A DNA stretch of 64,000 nt. It comes from CBDCVO01 sp965223085 (GTDB lineage Bacteria; Pseudomonadota; Gammaproteobacteria; Ga0077536). Made by a program: the position numbers and the translations under genes. Below the pieces are notes generated by a model, which made no database searches, was not told the origin of the DNA, and worked only from the letters and a program-made list of their open reading frames with translations. The DNA lies in assembly GCA_965223085.1 (NCBI GenBank), contig OZ244981.1, positions 2,170,001 through 2,234,000 of the forward strand. Reading direction: 5' to 3'. Below, piece after piece: positions 8,475-16,829 of this stretch (its first letter is position 1; each line of letters starts with the position of its first letter).

Positions 8475-9545
8475 GTGCCGATGAACGAATTCAATAACGT
8501 CATGAGCAGGCCATCTCAAATCCTTGTGTGGATGGGCGTATTCATCGTACTCGTGTTGTTGGGCGTGATCGCCTTAGCGCCGGCGCTGCAAGCAGCCTAT
8601 CTTGCCAATCCCTGGTTCAACGGTTTGATTTTGGGGATCTTGATCGCTGGCATGGTGATCAATTTTCGTCAAGTATTGTCATTGAATCCGGAAATTAACT
8701 GGATCGAAGCTTATCGTCTCGACGGTGAAGCGGCTGCATTGAGCGATGAACCCGAGTTGCTCGCGGCAATGGCGAGGATGCTCACCGGCAAAGGCGAAAT
8801 TCGCCTTTCGGCGATGTCGATGCGAACCTTGTTGGAATCGATTCAGACTCGTTTTGAAGAAGCGCGCGATCTCTCGCGCTACGTCATTGGCGTGCTGATC
8901 TTCTTAGGCTTATTGGGTACGTTCTGGGGGTTGATGGCGACCGTGAATTCGGTCGGCACGGTAATCAATGGTCTGCAGGTGCCAGACGGCGACGGGCTCG
9001 CGGTGTTCGAAAATCTGAAGCAAGGTTTAGCCGAACCCTTGAGCGGCATGGGTGTCGCGTTTTCGTCTTCACTATTTGGCCTCGCGGGCGCGTTGCTATT
9101 AGGTTTTCTCGATCTGCAAGCGGCCCATGCGCAGAACCGGTTTTTGAACGAACTGGAACATTGGTTGGCGGGTAGTACGCGACTATCTAGCGGCTTAATC
9201 GGCGACGACGTAGATATCGGTGCGCCCGCTTACACTCAAGCGCTGCTCGAGCAAACTGCAGATGCGATCGAGAAATTGCAACGCTCGTTAGCCCAGATCG
9301 GTCAGGATCGGCGCGAATTCTCGCAAGGATCTCAAGCTATTAGCGAGACCTTGACACGCCTCAACGATATCGCGCGTGCTCAACATGAACAGCTTTCGCA
9401 TCTATCTGCGCAGCAGAATGAGTTGGCGCCGGCCCTGCGCCAGTTGAGCGAACGTCTCAGTGGCGCGGGTTTTAGCGAAGAATTGCGCAATGAACTGCGC
9501 CTGCTCAATCGAACGATCGCTAAAGCGCTCGCGCAACGGTCTTAG
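8475..9545 (+). CDS. MotA/TolQ/ExbB-type proton-channel protein (non-flagellar stator-like)
   Basis: The 356-residue protein has four predicted membrane helices at about 16-36, 48-66, 136-157 and 191-213. The third includes LGLLGTFWGLM and the fourth follows GMGVAFSSSLFGL, both typical of MotA/TolQ/ExbB channel subunits. A cytoplasmic loop lies between helices 2 and 3, and a heptad-rich tail covers about 250-350. The OmpA-domain partner starts 9 bp downstream. No flagellar, Tol or TonB gene is nearby, and the tail differs from Zorya ZorA. The GTG at 8475 directly abuts a dispersed repeat; ATG codons at 8481 and 8502 are alternative starts. Confidence 0.83.
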   Translation: MPMNEFNNVMSRPSQILVWMGVFIVLVLLGVIALAPALQAAYLANPWFNGLILGILIAGMVINFRQVLSLNPEINWIEAYRLDGEAAALSDEPELLAAMARMLTGKGEIRLSAMSMRTLLESIQTRFEEARDLSRYVIGVLIFLGLLGTFWGLMATVNSVGTVINGLQVPDGDGLAVFENLKQGLAEPLSGMGVAFSSSLFGLAGALLLGFLDLQAAHAQNRFLNELEHWLAGSTRLSSGLIGDDVDIGAPAYTQALLEQTADAIEKLQRSLAQIGQDRREFSQGSQAISETLTRLNDIARAQHEQLSHLSAQQNELAPALRQLSERLSGAGFSEELRNELRLLNRTIAKALAQRS

Positions 9546-9554
9546 GAATTAGCG

Positions 9555-10679
9555 ATGCCGGCTGTGCGCAAGCGTCGCCCGCTCGACATTTGGCCGGCAT
9601 TCGTCGACGCGACAGCATCATTGTTGATGGTTGTTGTCTTCGTATTACTACTGGCCTCGGTTGGTCAGTTTTTTTTGAGCGATGCGCTATCGAACAAAGA
9701 GCATGCCTTAACGCAACTCAACGCGCGCGTGCAAGCACTCGCCGATCTGTTGTCGCTGCAGAAAGACGAAAGCACGCGGTTGACGCGGGAATTGACACTA
9801 CGCACGGCGAGCCTCGAGCAAAGCCAACGTGATTTAGAGCAAACGCAAACCTCGTTGCAAACCTTGCAACAAACCCACTCCGAGGCGCTACAGACGATCG
9901 ACGCACAGCGCGCAGAAACCGCTAAAATACGTAACGAACTCGCCGAATTGAGCGAGCTTAGTCTGCGCTTAGAGCGGGATATCGCGGCGTCTATGGCGGC
10001 CCAAGAAAACGTGACCCAAAAGCTCGACGAGGAAACGCGCGCCGCTATCGCAGCGCGCGCCCAGATCGAGTTGTTAAGTCGTCAGCTCGACGAACTGCGC
10101 GCACAATTGGCCAGTGTGAGCTCGGCTTTGGAAATTGCAGAAGCAACAATCGTTGCGCGCGATACCGAGATTGCGGATTTGGGCGAGAAGCTAAACATCG
10201 CGCTCGCCGAGAAAGTCCGAGAGCTTAAACGCTATCGCTCGATCTTTTTTGGGCGCTTGCGCGATGCATTGGCTGCCTACCCTGACGTACAGATCGTCGG
10301 CGATCGCTTTGTATTGCCATCCGCGCTGTTGTTCAGTTCCGGGTCCGCGAACCTCGACGCCGCAGGCCGCGAGCAGGTTCGTCAACTAGCGCACACCTTG
10401 AACACGGTGACGGCGGAAATTCCTGCCGATGTCGACTGGGTTTTACAGGTCGACGGGCACACCGATCGGCGACCGATCAGTACTCCAGAATTTGCATCTA
10501 ATTGGGAGCTGTCGAGCGCTCGCGCGATCACAATTGTTAAAGCACTCATCGACGACGGTGTGGCGCCGGACCGCGTCGTCGCAGCGGGTTTCGCGGAGCA
10601 TAGGCCGATCGTCGGCGAGCACACAGCGGCGGCGTATGCGCGCAATCGGCGCATCGAACTTAAGCTGACGAACCCGTGA
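9555..10679 (+). CDS. MotB-like protein with long coiled coil and OmpA domain
   Basis: This 374-residue protein has a short basic N-terminus, one membrane helix (about 16-41) with an Asp at its edge (Asp18 in FVDATASLLMVV) like the ion-binding Asp of MotB, then some 180 residues of strongly helical, Glu/Gln/Leu-rich coiled coil. A C-terminal OmpA-like peptidoglycan-binding domain follows (about 250-374, with VDGHTDRRPI, NWELSSARA and ARNRRIELKL). It surely pairs with the channel protein upstream. The coiled coil is far longer than in MotB and could reach across the periplasm. The cellular task powered by the pair is unknown. Confidence 0.85.
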   Translation: MPAVRKRRPLDIWPAFVDATASLLMVVVFVLLLASVGQFFLSDALSNKEHALTQLNARVQALADLLSLQKDESTRLTRELTLRTASLEQSQRDLEQTQTSLQTLQQTHSEALQTIDAQRAETAKIRNELAELSELSLRLERDIAASMAAQENVTQKLDEETRAAIAARAQIELLSRQLDELRAQLASVSSALEIAEATIVARDTEIADLGEKLNIALAEKVRELKRYRSIFFGRLRDALAAYPDVQIVGDRFVLPSALLFSSGSANLDAAGREQVRQLAHTLNTVTAEIPADVDWVLQVDGHTDRRPISTPEFASNWELSSARAITIVKALIDDGVAPDRVVAAGFAEHRPIVGEHTAAAYARNRRIELKLTNP

Positions 10680-10932
10680 GGTGTTGCACGACGAGTGCTA
10701 GCTTGGTTTATTGATTTTATCGACGGCGTCTTCCATCAACCCGATAGCGGCACGGGCAAATCCACATCTTCTCGAGGCGATCGGCGCTGTCGGTTTCGAT
10801 TTGAACATACAAACGGCCTGTTTGCAGTTCATGGCGATATTAACGAGAATGCCACGGCCCTGGAAAACCTAACTCGACCGTCGTAATTATAATGATCTAT
10901 AAAGGATCTGCAGTCATCGATAGGGATGACGG

Positions 10933-11928
10933 GTGAGCTCCACACGAAAAACGTTTCGTGCTTATCGCTGTCACGCTTTCGGCGGTTACCGAGATCTAAG
11001 CATCGACGAGCTGCCTGTGCCCGTGCTCAGGCCTACGGACATCTTGATCGAAAATCAAGCATTTGCGATCGGTTTTCCGGAGCTCTTAATGGTGCGCGGT
11101 GAATATCAACTCAAACCACCGTTGCCCTTTGTCCCCGGCAATGAATGTTGCGGCATTGTGCGCACGGTGGGATCGGAGGCCAGCACTTTTAAAGTCGGCG
11201 ACTATGTGATCTGTACACCGCGAATTGGAGCTTATGCGGAAATCGTTGTGACCGCAGAGAACAATTGCTTTCACCTGCCGCGGTCTTTTGATTTTGTCAC
11301 CGGCGCGGCTTTCATGGCCGCTTATAAAACGGCTTATGTGGGCTTAATCACGCGCGGCGGGTTGCAAGCCGGTGAAACGCTCGTTGTTCATGGTGCTTCG
11401 GGCGGGGTGGGTCTAGCCGCAGTCGAGCTCGGCAAACACCTCGGTGCGCGCGTTATCGCGACGGGTTCAGATGCGCAGAAACTCAGAGCAGCGGCGGACA
11501 AGGGCGCTGATCACCTCATCGATTTATCCGTAGGTGGTTTTCGCCAGCGGATCAAAACGCTCACCGATGGTCGGGGAGCGGATGTGATCTACGATCCGGT
11601 TGGGGGTGATGTGTTTGATGAATCGATGCGCTGTATTGCGCCGCTTGGGCGTATTCTAATTATCGGTTTTGCGAGTGGTCGGTTTCCCGCGGCGCCTGTA
11701 AATCAGGTGCTGATTAAGCAAATCTCGCTCATCGGAGTGCGCGCCGGGGAGTATGGTCGGCAAAACCCCGCAGCCGGTCTTTCCGTACACGCTGAGTTAC
11801 TTACTCTAGCCACTAGTGGGGTTTTAAAACCCCACATTCATCGTGTATTCCCATTTGAGTGCCTCGCTGAGGCCTTTGCGGAAATCTCCTCCCGACGCGT
11901 GATCGGTCGCAACGTCGTTGTCTGCTAG
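10933..11928 (+). CDS. Zinc-free MDR-family NADPH:quinone oxidoreductase / enoyl reductase-like
   Basis: A 331-residue medium-chain dehydrogenase. The N-terminal GroES-like domain has VPGNECCGIVRTVGSEAST; the Rossmann domain has the cofactor loop VVHGASGGVGLAAVELGK (about 155-172) and DPVGGDVFDES. Structural zinc Cys clusters are absent, which places it with the quinone oxidoreductase group, enzymes that reduce quinones or activated double bonds with NADPH. The start is GTG. It stands between the stator-like pair and a SnoaL-like gene; no operon is certain. About 250 bp upstream hold no supported gene. Confidence 0.87.
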   Translation: MSSTRKTFRAYRCHAFGGYRDLSIDELPVPVLRPTDILIENQAFAIGFPELLMVRGEYQLKPPLPFVPGNECCGIVRTVGSEASTFKVGDYVICTPRIGAYAEIVVTAENNCFHLPRSFDFVTGAAFMAAYKTAYVGLITRGGLQAGETLVVHGASGGVGLAAVELGKHLGARVIATGSDAQKLRAAADKGADHLIDLSVGGFRQRIKTLTDGRGADVIYDPVGGDVFDESMRCIAPLGRILIIGFASGRFPAAPVNQVLIKQISLIGVRAGEYGRQNPAAGLSVHAELLTLATSGVLKPHIHRVFPFECLAEAFAEISSRRVIGRNVVVC

Positions 11929-11990
11929 CGCGCAGCGCACCTACATTTTGCGTAAACTAGCGCTGGGTTTGAAGGAAAACTGGGGTTCTC

Positions 11991-12383
11991 ATGAATACAA
12001 CGGCAAACAAAACACTGGTCGCGAACTTCTGGGAGGCGTTCTCTGCTTTGCGCCTCGACGAAGCCTTTGCCTTGCTCGCCGACGATGCAAGCTGGTGGGT
12101 CGCAGGTGATCTACCGATCTCGGGTACCTACACGAAACCGCAATTCGAAACCTTAGTCCGCGGTATTACCGAGGAGTTTCCCCAAGGAATAGAGGTTAAG
12201 CCGACGATAATGACCGCAGAAGAGGATCGTGTCGCGGTGGAAGCGACATCTTATGGCGAGCGTTCAAATGGCCGAATCTATAAAAATAAGTATCATTTTC
12301 AAAACGTGATCCGTGACGGCAAGTTGTTTGCTGTACGCGAGTATTTAGACACTAAACATGCAAACGAGATCTTGTGCTTATAG
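11991..12383 (+). CDS. SnoaL-like / NTF2-fold protein
   Basis: A 130-residue single-domain protein with the NTF2-like pattern: an N-terminal helix (VANFWEAFSALRLDEAFALL), DDASWWVAGDLPISGTY, and a C-terminal strand pair ending VIRDGKLFAVREYLDTKHA. The RDGKI.. / REYxDT ending is characteristic of the SnoaL-like and limonene-epoxide-hydrolase-like proteins. Some of these are isomerases or hydrolases and many have no assigned activity. It lies 62 bp after the MDR oxidoreductase and may be cotranscribed with it. It converges with mgtE. Confidence 0.85.
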   Translation: MNTTANKTLVANFWEAFSALRLDEAFALLADDASWWVAGDLPISGTYTKPQFETLVRGITEEFPQGIEVKPTIMTAEEDRVAVEATSYGERSNGRIYKNKYHFQNVIRDGKLFAVREYLDTKHANEILCL

Positions 12384-12490
12384 GTGTAGCTAATCGATGA
12401 AATCGGCACCTGATACTTGATCAGTGCTGCGCGTGTGATATACATTTTTTCCCGTCGCAGCTTTCGCGACAACGATCGAACGAAAATTAC

Positions 12491-13849
12491 TCAAAGCAAT
12501 ATCAATGAAGCGAGCCCTAAAAAACTGAGGAAGCCGATTATGTCTGTTACGGTCGTCAATAACACCGCACCGGACAGAGCTGGATCCAGGCCCACACGTT
12601 TTAGCAATAGGGGTATAACCACGCCGGCGAGGCTAGCGGCGATCAGGTTCAATATCATCGCCGCACCGATCGTTACAGCGATGGCGCTGCTGCGAAACCA
12701 AAAATAGGCAATAACCGCCACGACCATTGCCCAGGCGAGGCCGTTAACGGCACCTACGGCAACTTCTTTCGTGATCAACCAACGCACGTTTGTATTTGCG
12801 ATCTGATCAAGAGCGATGCCACGAATCGTTAACGTCAAGGTTTGGCTACCGGCGATCCCACCCATGCTGGCAACGATCGGTAACAAAATCGCGAGTGCGA
12901 CAACCTTATCGAGCACTGCTTCGAAGTTGCTAATGACTGTCGAAGCGAGTAGTACCGTGAGCAGATTAAGCCCTAACCAGAGCCCGCGTCGCTTAGCACT
13001 AGGGAGCACTGGCGCAAACAAATCTTCCTCTTCGTCGAGGCCGGCGCGATTTAGCAAAGCGCGGTCTGACTCTTCGAGGATAACATCGATAACGTCATCG
13101 ACCGTAATACGCCCGAGCAAGTGGTCGTGGTCGTCGAGCACGGCGAGAGAAATCAAATCTCTACGCTCGAACAATGCAGCAACTTCGTGGGCGCTCATGT
13201 TGGCACGAGCGACGCCTCCACCATCGTCCATGACATCTTTGACCATCGTTTCGGATGATTGTGTTAAGAGCCGATCGATACTCACGCGACCGAGGTATGC
13301 GCCACTCTCGGTGATTACCATCATTGCGTCCGTATGCGGCGGTAGCGACTCATGGCGACGCAACCATCGCAAAACAACGCTTAGCGTCACATCATCACGA
13401 ACGCTTATGACATCTGTGCTCATCAATCGTCCCGCTGTATCTTCATCGTAGGTGAGGACGGTTTCTACACGGCGGCGGTGATCTTGATCTAAAGTTTCGA
13501 GGAGGGCGGCATAGCGCTCATCGGGTAGTTCTTCGACAACGTCGGCGAGATCTTCGGGCGCCATCGACTGTGCCGCCGCGACCAGCGCTTGGTGGTCCAT
13601 TTCATCGATGATGCTAGCGCGGGCTTCATCGTGTAAGTGCCTTAAGATCTCGCCCGTTTGTTCGGTCGGCAGCGTTTCCCAGAGCTCGATGCGTTGCTCA
13701 GGCGGCAGTGACTCAAGCAGATCGGCGACTTCGGCAGGATGGCTGTCGTGCAGATAATCGGCGAGCACGTCTTGTGACCCTTGCTCGAGGTGCTCGATAA
13801 CACGCTCTAGTACTTCACTGTAGGTTTCGTCGGAATTAGGCGCGTCCAT
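12491..13849 (-). CDS. mgtE: MgtE-type magnesium channel
   Basis: The 452-residue protein follows the MgtE plan: a superhelical N-terminal domain (about 10-125, with HPAEVADLLESLPPEQR), two CBS domains (about 135-255), a connecting helix and five membrane helices from about 285. The segment VASMGGIAGSQTLTLTIRG corresponds to the conserved pore-lining region. MgtE channels import Mg2+ and are gated shut by Mg2+ bound to the cytoplasmic domains. I looked for an M-box-like leader upstream and did not recognise one. It is a monocistronic gene. Confidence 0.94.
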   Translation of the reverse strand: MDAPNSDETYSEVLERVIEHLEQGSQDVLADYLHDSHPAEVADLLESLPPEQRIELWETLPTEQTGEILRHLHDEARASIIDEMDHQALVAAAQSMAPEDLADVVEELPDERYAALLETLDQDHRRRVETVLTYDEDTAGRLMSTDVISVRDDVTLSVVLRWLRRHESLPPHTDAMMVITESGAYLGRVSIDRLLTQSSETMVKDVMDDGGGVARANMSAHEVAALFERRDLISLAVLDDHDHLLGRITVDDVIDVILEESDRALLNRAGLDEEEDLFAPVLPSAKRRGLWLGLNLLTVLLASTVISNFEAVLDKVVALAILLPIVASMGGIAGSQTLTLTIRGIALDQIANTNVRWLITKEVAVGAVNGLAWAMVVAVIAYFWFRSSAIAVTIGAAMILNLIAASLAGVVIPLLLKRVGLDPALSGAVLLTTVTDIIGFLSFLGLASLILL

Positions 13850-14183
13850 CGTGAAAAGACTTTCTTAAAAACTACCTTTCGCTAAATCACCGCCCGTCAT
13901 ATTTGCGCGAAAGTACCGTGGGCAACGCAATGTCGGTCGTACGACGCTCGGATTACAACAGTGTAAGGGGGCAGGAACTTTCAACAAGCGACCGAGGTGG
14001 TCGCTCGATGATCTAGCATCATTCTAACAGAGCTTCAGTGACTGCTAGCCCGGATATTGCACGGGGCGCTTCACCCTCAAGGTAGCTATGGCTACGCTGC
14101 GGACTCTAGCTCGGCGTCCAGACGAATCCTTCCTGCGTCATCATCCGCGGTCCTTTGCCATATCCGGGCTCGTCACGCAATGC
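13850..14183. other. Intergenic region with mgtE leader and one repeat element
   Basis: This 334-bp stretch between mgtE and the MBL gene encodes no supported protein. Its left part (13850-14040) must hold the mgtE promoter; it contains a small palindrome, GTCGTACGAC, near 13937. Its right part is filled by the two-ended repeat element at 14046-14170. A 63-codon reading at 14088-14279 is not credible because it crosses the repeat and the 3' end of the MBL gene. Confidence 0.6.
14046..14170. repeat. Two-ended dispersed repeat element (about 125 bp)
   Basis: The left end TAGCCCGGATATTGCACGGG and the right end CATATCCGGGCT form terminal inverted repeats (AGCCCGGATAT/ATATCCGGGCT). The interior is unrelated to the second two-ended copy at 55900-56044, apart from a shared GGCGCT near the left end. 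The stretch ATCATCCGCGGTCC before the right end recurs at 43239. The layout resembles a small non-autonomous element or a paired REP. It lies just downstream of the MBL gene's stop codon. Confidence 0.75.
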
Positions 14184-15044
14184 TCAGTTCAGCGGTATTT
14201 TCAGGTAGCTGACGCCGTTCGCTTCTGCGTCTGGAAATATCCCGGCGCGAATATTCACCTGCACGCTGGGCAAAAGTAGGCGCGGCACGTCTAACTGTTT
14301 GTCACGGCTAGAGCGACAGGCTACGAATTCTTCCTTCGTGGTATTGGCTTTGAGGTGAATGTTGTGTGCTTTTTGCTCGGCGATCGACGCTTCATACCTG
14401 AGCTCACGACCATTCGGTTGATAGTCATGGCCGACAAACAGGCGCATTTCATCCGGCTGAGCATAGAGCCGTCGATGAATAGAATCATAGAGATCAGCGG
14501 CACTACCAGCGGGAAAATCGCAACGACCCGTACCGTAATCGGGCATGAAGATTGCGTCGCCAACGAAGAGCGTGTTGCCGATGACATAGCTCACGCACGC
14601 TGGTGTATGGCCAGGGGTGAACAGTGTTTCGAAACGTATGCGGCCGGCAGCAGTAATCGAGTTGTCCGCCAGTAACAGATCAAACTGTGATCCGTCCGTA
14701 GCAAAGCTTGATCCCAAATTGAAAATTTCGCTGAAAATTGCTTGAACTGCGGTTATATTCGCACCGATGCCGATTTTTGCACCGGGAAAGCGTTTCTTGA
14801 GCGCTTGCGAACCTGATATGTGATCTGCGTGGGCGTGGGTCTCGAGGATTAGATGCAGGGTGAGTCGTGATGCCTCAATGAAGTCGATGACTGGGACGAG
14901 CGATTTGGTAGAGACCGTTGATGAAGCCGGCTCGTAATCGAGGACCGGGTCGATTACCACAGCGTCTTTGCTCTCCGCATCCCACACGACATACGTCAAA
15001 GTCCATGTGTCGGGATCAAAAAATGATTCTACGTTCGGGTTCAT
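14184..15044 (-). CDS. ETHE1/Blh-like MBL-fold protein, probable persulfide dioxygenase
   Basis: About 286 residues of metallo-beta-lactamase fold with the HAHADH metal motif (about residue 76), TPGHTPACVSYVIG and GDAIFMPDYGTGRCDFPAGS, the last being the signature of the ETHE1 persulfide-dioxygenase/Blh group. These oxidise glutathione or protein persulfide to sulfite in sulfide detoxification. The start at 15044 is preferred over one six codons upstream because GGGAGGTG precedes it. The two YeeE/YedE genes upstream and a Crp/Fnr gene make a typical sulfur module. No rhodanese domain is fused, and the sulfide:quinone reductase partner is not in the window. Confidence 0.87.
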   Translation of the reverse strand: MNPNVESFFDPDTWTLTYVVWDAESKDAVVIDPVLDYEPASSTVSTKSLVPVIDFIEASRLTLHLILETHAHADHISGSQALKKRFPGAKIGIGANITAVQAIFSEIFNLGSSFATDGSQFDLLLADNSITAAGRIRFETLFTPGHTPACVSYVIGNTLFVGDAIFMPDYGTGRCDFPAGSAADLYDSIHRRLYAQPDEMRLFVGHDYQPNGRELRYEASIAEQKAHNIHLKANTTKEEFVACRSSRDKQLDVPRLLLPSVQVNIRAGIFPDAEANGVSYLKIPLN

Positions 15045-15071
15045 ATCACACCTCCCGGGCATGAAAGGTCA

Positions 15072-15500
15072 CTAGGCCCTCGCGAGCATACGATAGATCA
15101 ACATGCCGAAAACGACACTGGTAACGAATACCGCAGGTCTCACGCTGCCGGAGAGTAATGCGGCAACGCCAGGGCCGGGGCAGTAACCACCGAGATCCCA
15201 GCCGATACCGAATAGTATCGCACCAAAAACGAGTTGCGGGGTAACATCCCGGCGCGGAGGGATGTGCCACTGCGCATCCAGCAGGGGCGAGCTACGTTTA
15301 GTAATCACGCGGTACATTGGTGCGTGAACGGCAATTGCGCCGCCCATGACGAAGAGCAGGGTCAGGTCACAGCGACCGAAAATATCGAGAAAGCCGATGA
15401 CTTTTGCCGGCTGGGTCGTGCCGGATATCGTGAGGCCGGCGCCGAGAAAGGTACCGACTATCAGCGCCGACAGAATATTGAAGGTTCGCAAGTTGCGCAT
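15072..15500 (-). CDS. YeeE/YedE-family membrane protein (DUF6691 half), sulfur transport
   Basis: The 142-residue protein has about four hydrophobic helices and the motifs FGRCDLTLLFVMGGA and GWDLGGYCPGPGVAALLSG. The Cys within GGYCPGPG is the conserved residue thought to pass thiosulfate or sulfide through YeeE-type channels. It is a half-length protein whose partner is the next gene upstream. The two stop/start junctions are nearly touching (1 bp), so they are cotranscribed and surely assemble together. Transport of a sulfur compound is inferred from the family and from the persulfide-dioxygenase-like neighbour. Confidence 0.87.
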   Translation of the reverse strand: MRNLRTFNILSALIVGTFLGAGLTISGTTQPAKVIGFLDIFGRCDLTLLFVMGGAIAVHAPMYRVITKRSSPLLDAQWHIPPRRDVTPQLVFGAILFGIGWDLGGYCPGPGVAALLSGSVRPAVFVTSVVFGMLIYRMLARA

Positions 15501-15501
15501 T

Positions 15502-15942
15502 TCACGCGCCCACGACGCGCAGCAATGTCAGGCTTGCAATGCCGGCCGCGATAAAGCTCAACGTGGCGAGGATGGAACGCGGTGCCAGGCAGCTGATCCC
15601 ACATACGCCATGCCCACTGGTGCACCCGGAGCCCATCACGGTTCCGATGCCGACGAGTAAACCTGCAAAGCCGATTTCCGCGACGCTACGCCCACTTACA
15701 TTGAGAAAACTATCGGCGCGCCAATAACCGACGACTGCAGGACCCACCATGAGCTCTGTGAGCAGAGCCAAGCGCCAAGCCCGATCCCCACGCATATAAC
15801 GGCGGACCCCGTTGAGCGCACCGCTGATGCCGAGCACGCACCCATTTAGCCATAACATCAAGGTCGCGGCGTTGCCGATCAAGGCGCCACCCGCGAGACC
15901 CAGCAGATAAGATTCGTTCATCATCCCTAGATTACGGACCAT
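15502..15942 (-). CDS. YeeE/YedE-family membrane protein, sulfur transport
   Basis: The 146-residue protein has four to five hydrophobic segments, with GIGTVMGSGCTSGHGVCGIS near residue 90. The GSGCTSGHGVCG motif with its Cys is the hallmark of the first half of YeeE/YedE thiosulfate-uptake proteins. Together with the adjacent DUF6691 gene it makes up one full-length YeeE equivalent, an arrangement common in proteobacteria beside persulfide dioxygenase and sulfide:quinone reductase genes. It lies 41 bp downstream of the broken Crp/Fnr-like gene. Confidence 0.9.
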   Translation of the reverse strand: MVRNLGMMNESYLLGLAGGALIGNAATLMLWLNGCVLGISGALNGVRRYMRGDRAWRLALLTELMVGPAVVGYWRADSFLNVSGRSVAEIGFAGLLVGIGTVMGSGCTSGHGVCGISCLAPRSILATLSFIAAGIASLTLLRVVGA

Positions 15943-15982
15943 CGGTTGCGGGTACTATGTGCTAGCAGCTAAAAGCCGTATA

Positions 15983-16626
15983 TCACCACGGTTTGTCCTG
16001 AAGGGCGATGAGACCGTGGGGATCGATGAGTTCGATATGGCGCCCGGACTGCGCGATAAAACCACGCTGTTCCAGTTTTCCGAGGGCTTTGATGACCGTG
16101 GAGACGGTGCTTGCACAAAAATTCGCGATTTCCTGTCGGGTCCAGTCGTGTTCTGGAAACAGCGACTTGAGAAACACCAGGGCCTGTGCCGTGCCTACGA
16201 TGACCTCGTGGTCAAGTACTTCGACGAGGTGCTGTTCGACCATGCGCAATTCCAGCGCAAGCTGACGTAACAGCAGTTCGTTGAACGCCGGATACCGGGA
16301 GCGCGCCGCGGTGAGGACTTCCTTCGATACGAAACGCAGTGTACAGTCTTCAATGACGAGGGCACGCGCGTGAAACGCTTCATCAGCGAGTAACGAGCGG
16401 TGACCGAAAAACTGCCCCGGCTTAAAGAAACGCAGCACATGGTCGTTGCCGGTGCGACCGACGATAACGATGGCGACTAACCCGGTTTCGACAAAATAGA
16501 CACCGCGCGGCGCTTGTCCCGGCGCGTAGACCGCCTACGACGTTTGTAGGTGGCAACCCGCCCATGTCGGATAACCTCGGCATAGATTTCGGGGGCCAGC
16601 TCGGCCCATGGCTCGCGGGTTTGCAT
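15983..16626 (-). pseudogene. Crp/Fnr-family regulator gene with a single-base frameshift
   Basis: Reading from ATG 16626, the protein begins MQTREPWAELAPEIYAEV and runs to ATYKRR at about 16537. One base is then missing: shifting frame at about 16535 restores AVYAPGQAPRGVYFVETGLV, the cyclic-nucleotide-binding-like domain, and continues to the stop at 15983. The C-terminal half has a Crp-type helix-turn-helix (TRQEIANFCASTVSTVIKAL). The joined length is about 214 residues, normal for the family. It is divergent from pntA and upstream of the sulfur genes, where Crp/Fnr regulators are common. The lesion may be a real mutation or a sequencing error; no further damage is seen. Confidence 0.8.
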
Positions 16627-16829
16627 TGTCGGAACAGCGCCATCAGCGATGAGTGGAAAAAATAATAACCTCAAATGGGGATCGAGACGTGCTCCTCCGT
16701 CGCAGCATACCCGCCGTCGGCGAGCCCTGTTGTAGGGCTTGGAGCGTAGCCCTGCACGGGCACGCATTTAGCCCCGATGCGGGCGTACTAAGGCACTGAA
16801 ATTAAACGCACTTCAAGGAGGTCGATTTC

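Noticed and set aside
8475..10679. Zorya-type anti-phage system
   Set aside because: ZorA has a much longer cytoplasmic tail, ZorB is shorter, and no ZorC, ZorD or ZorE gene follows; the next genes are metabolic.
10695..10886. 63-codon plus-strand frame between the OmpA-domain protein and the MDR dehydrogenase
   Set aside because: No ribosome site, no family resemblance and biased composition; the 253-bp gap is better read as non-coding.
13850..14040. M-box or other Mg2+ riboswitch before mgtE
   Set aside because: I could not find the conserved M-box stems; only a small palindrome is present.
14088..14279. 63-codon frame across the repeat and the MBL gene end
   Set aside because: Covers repeat DNA and the antisense of a real gene.
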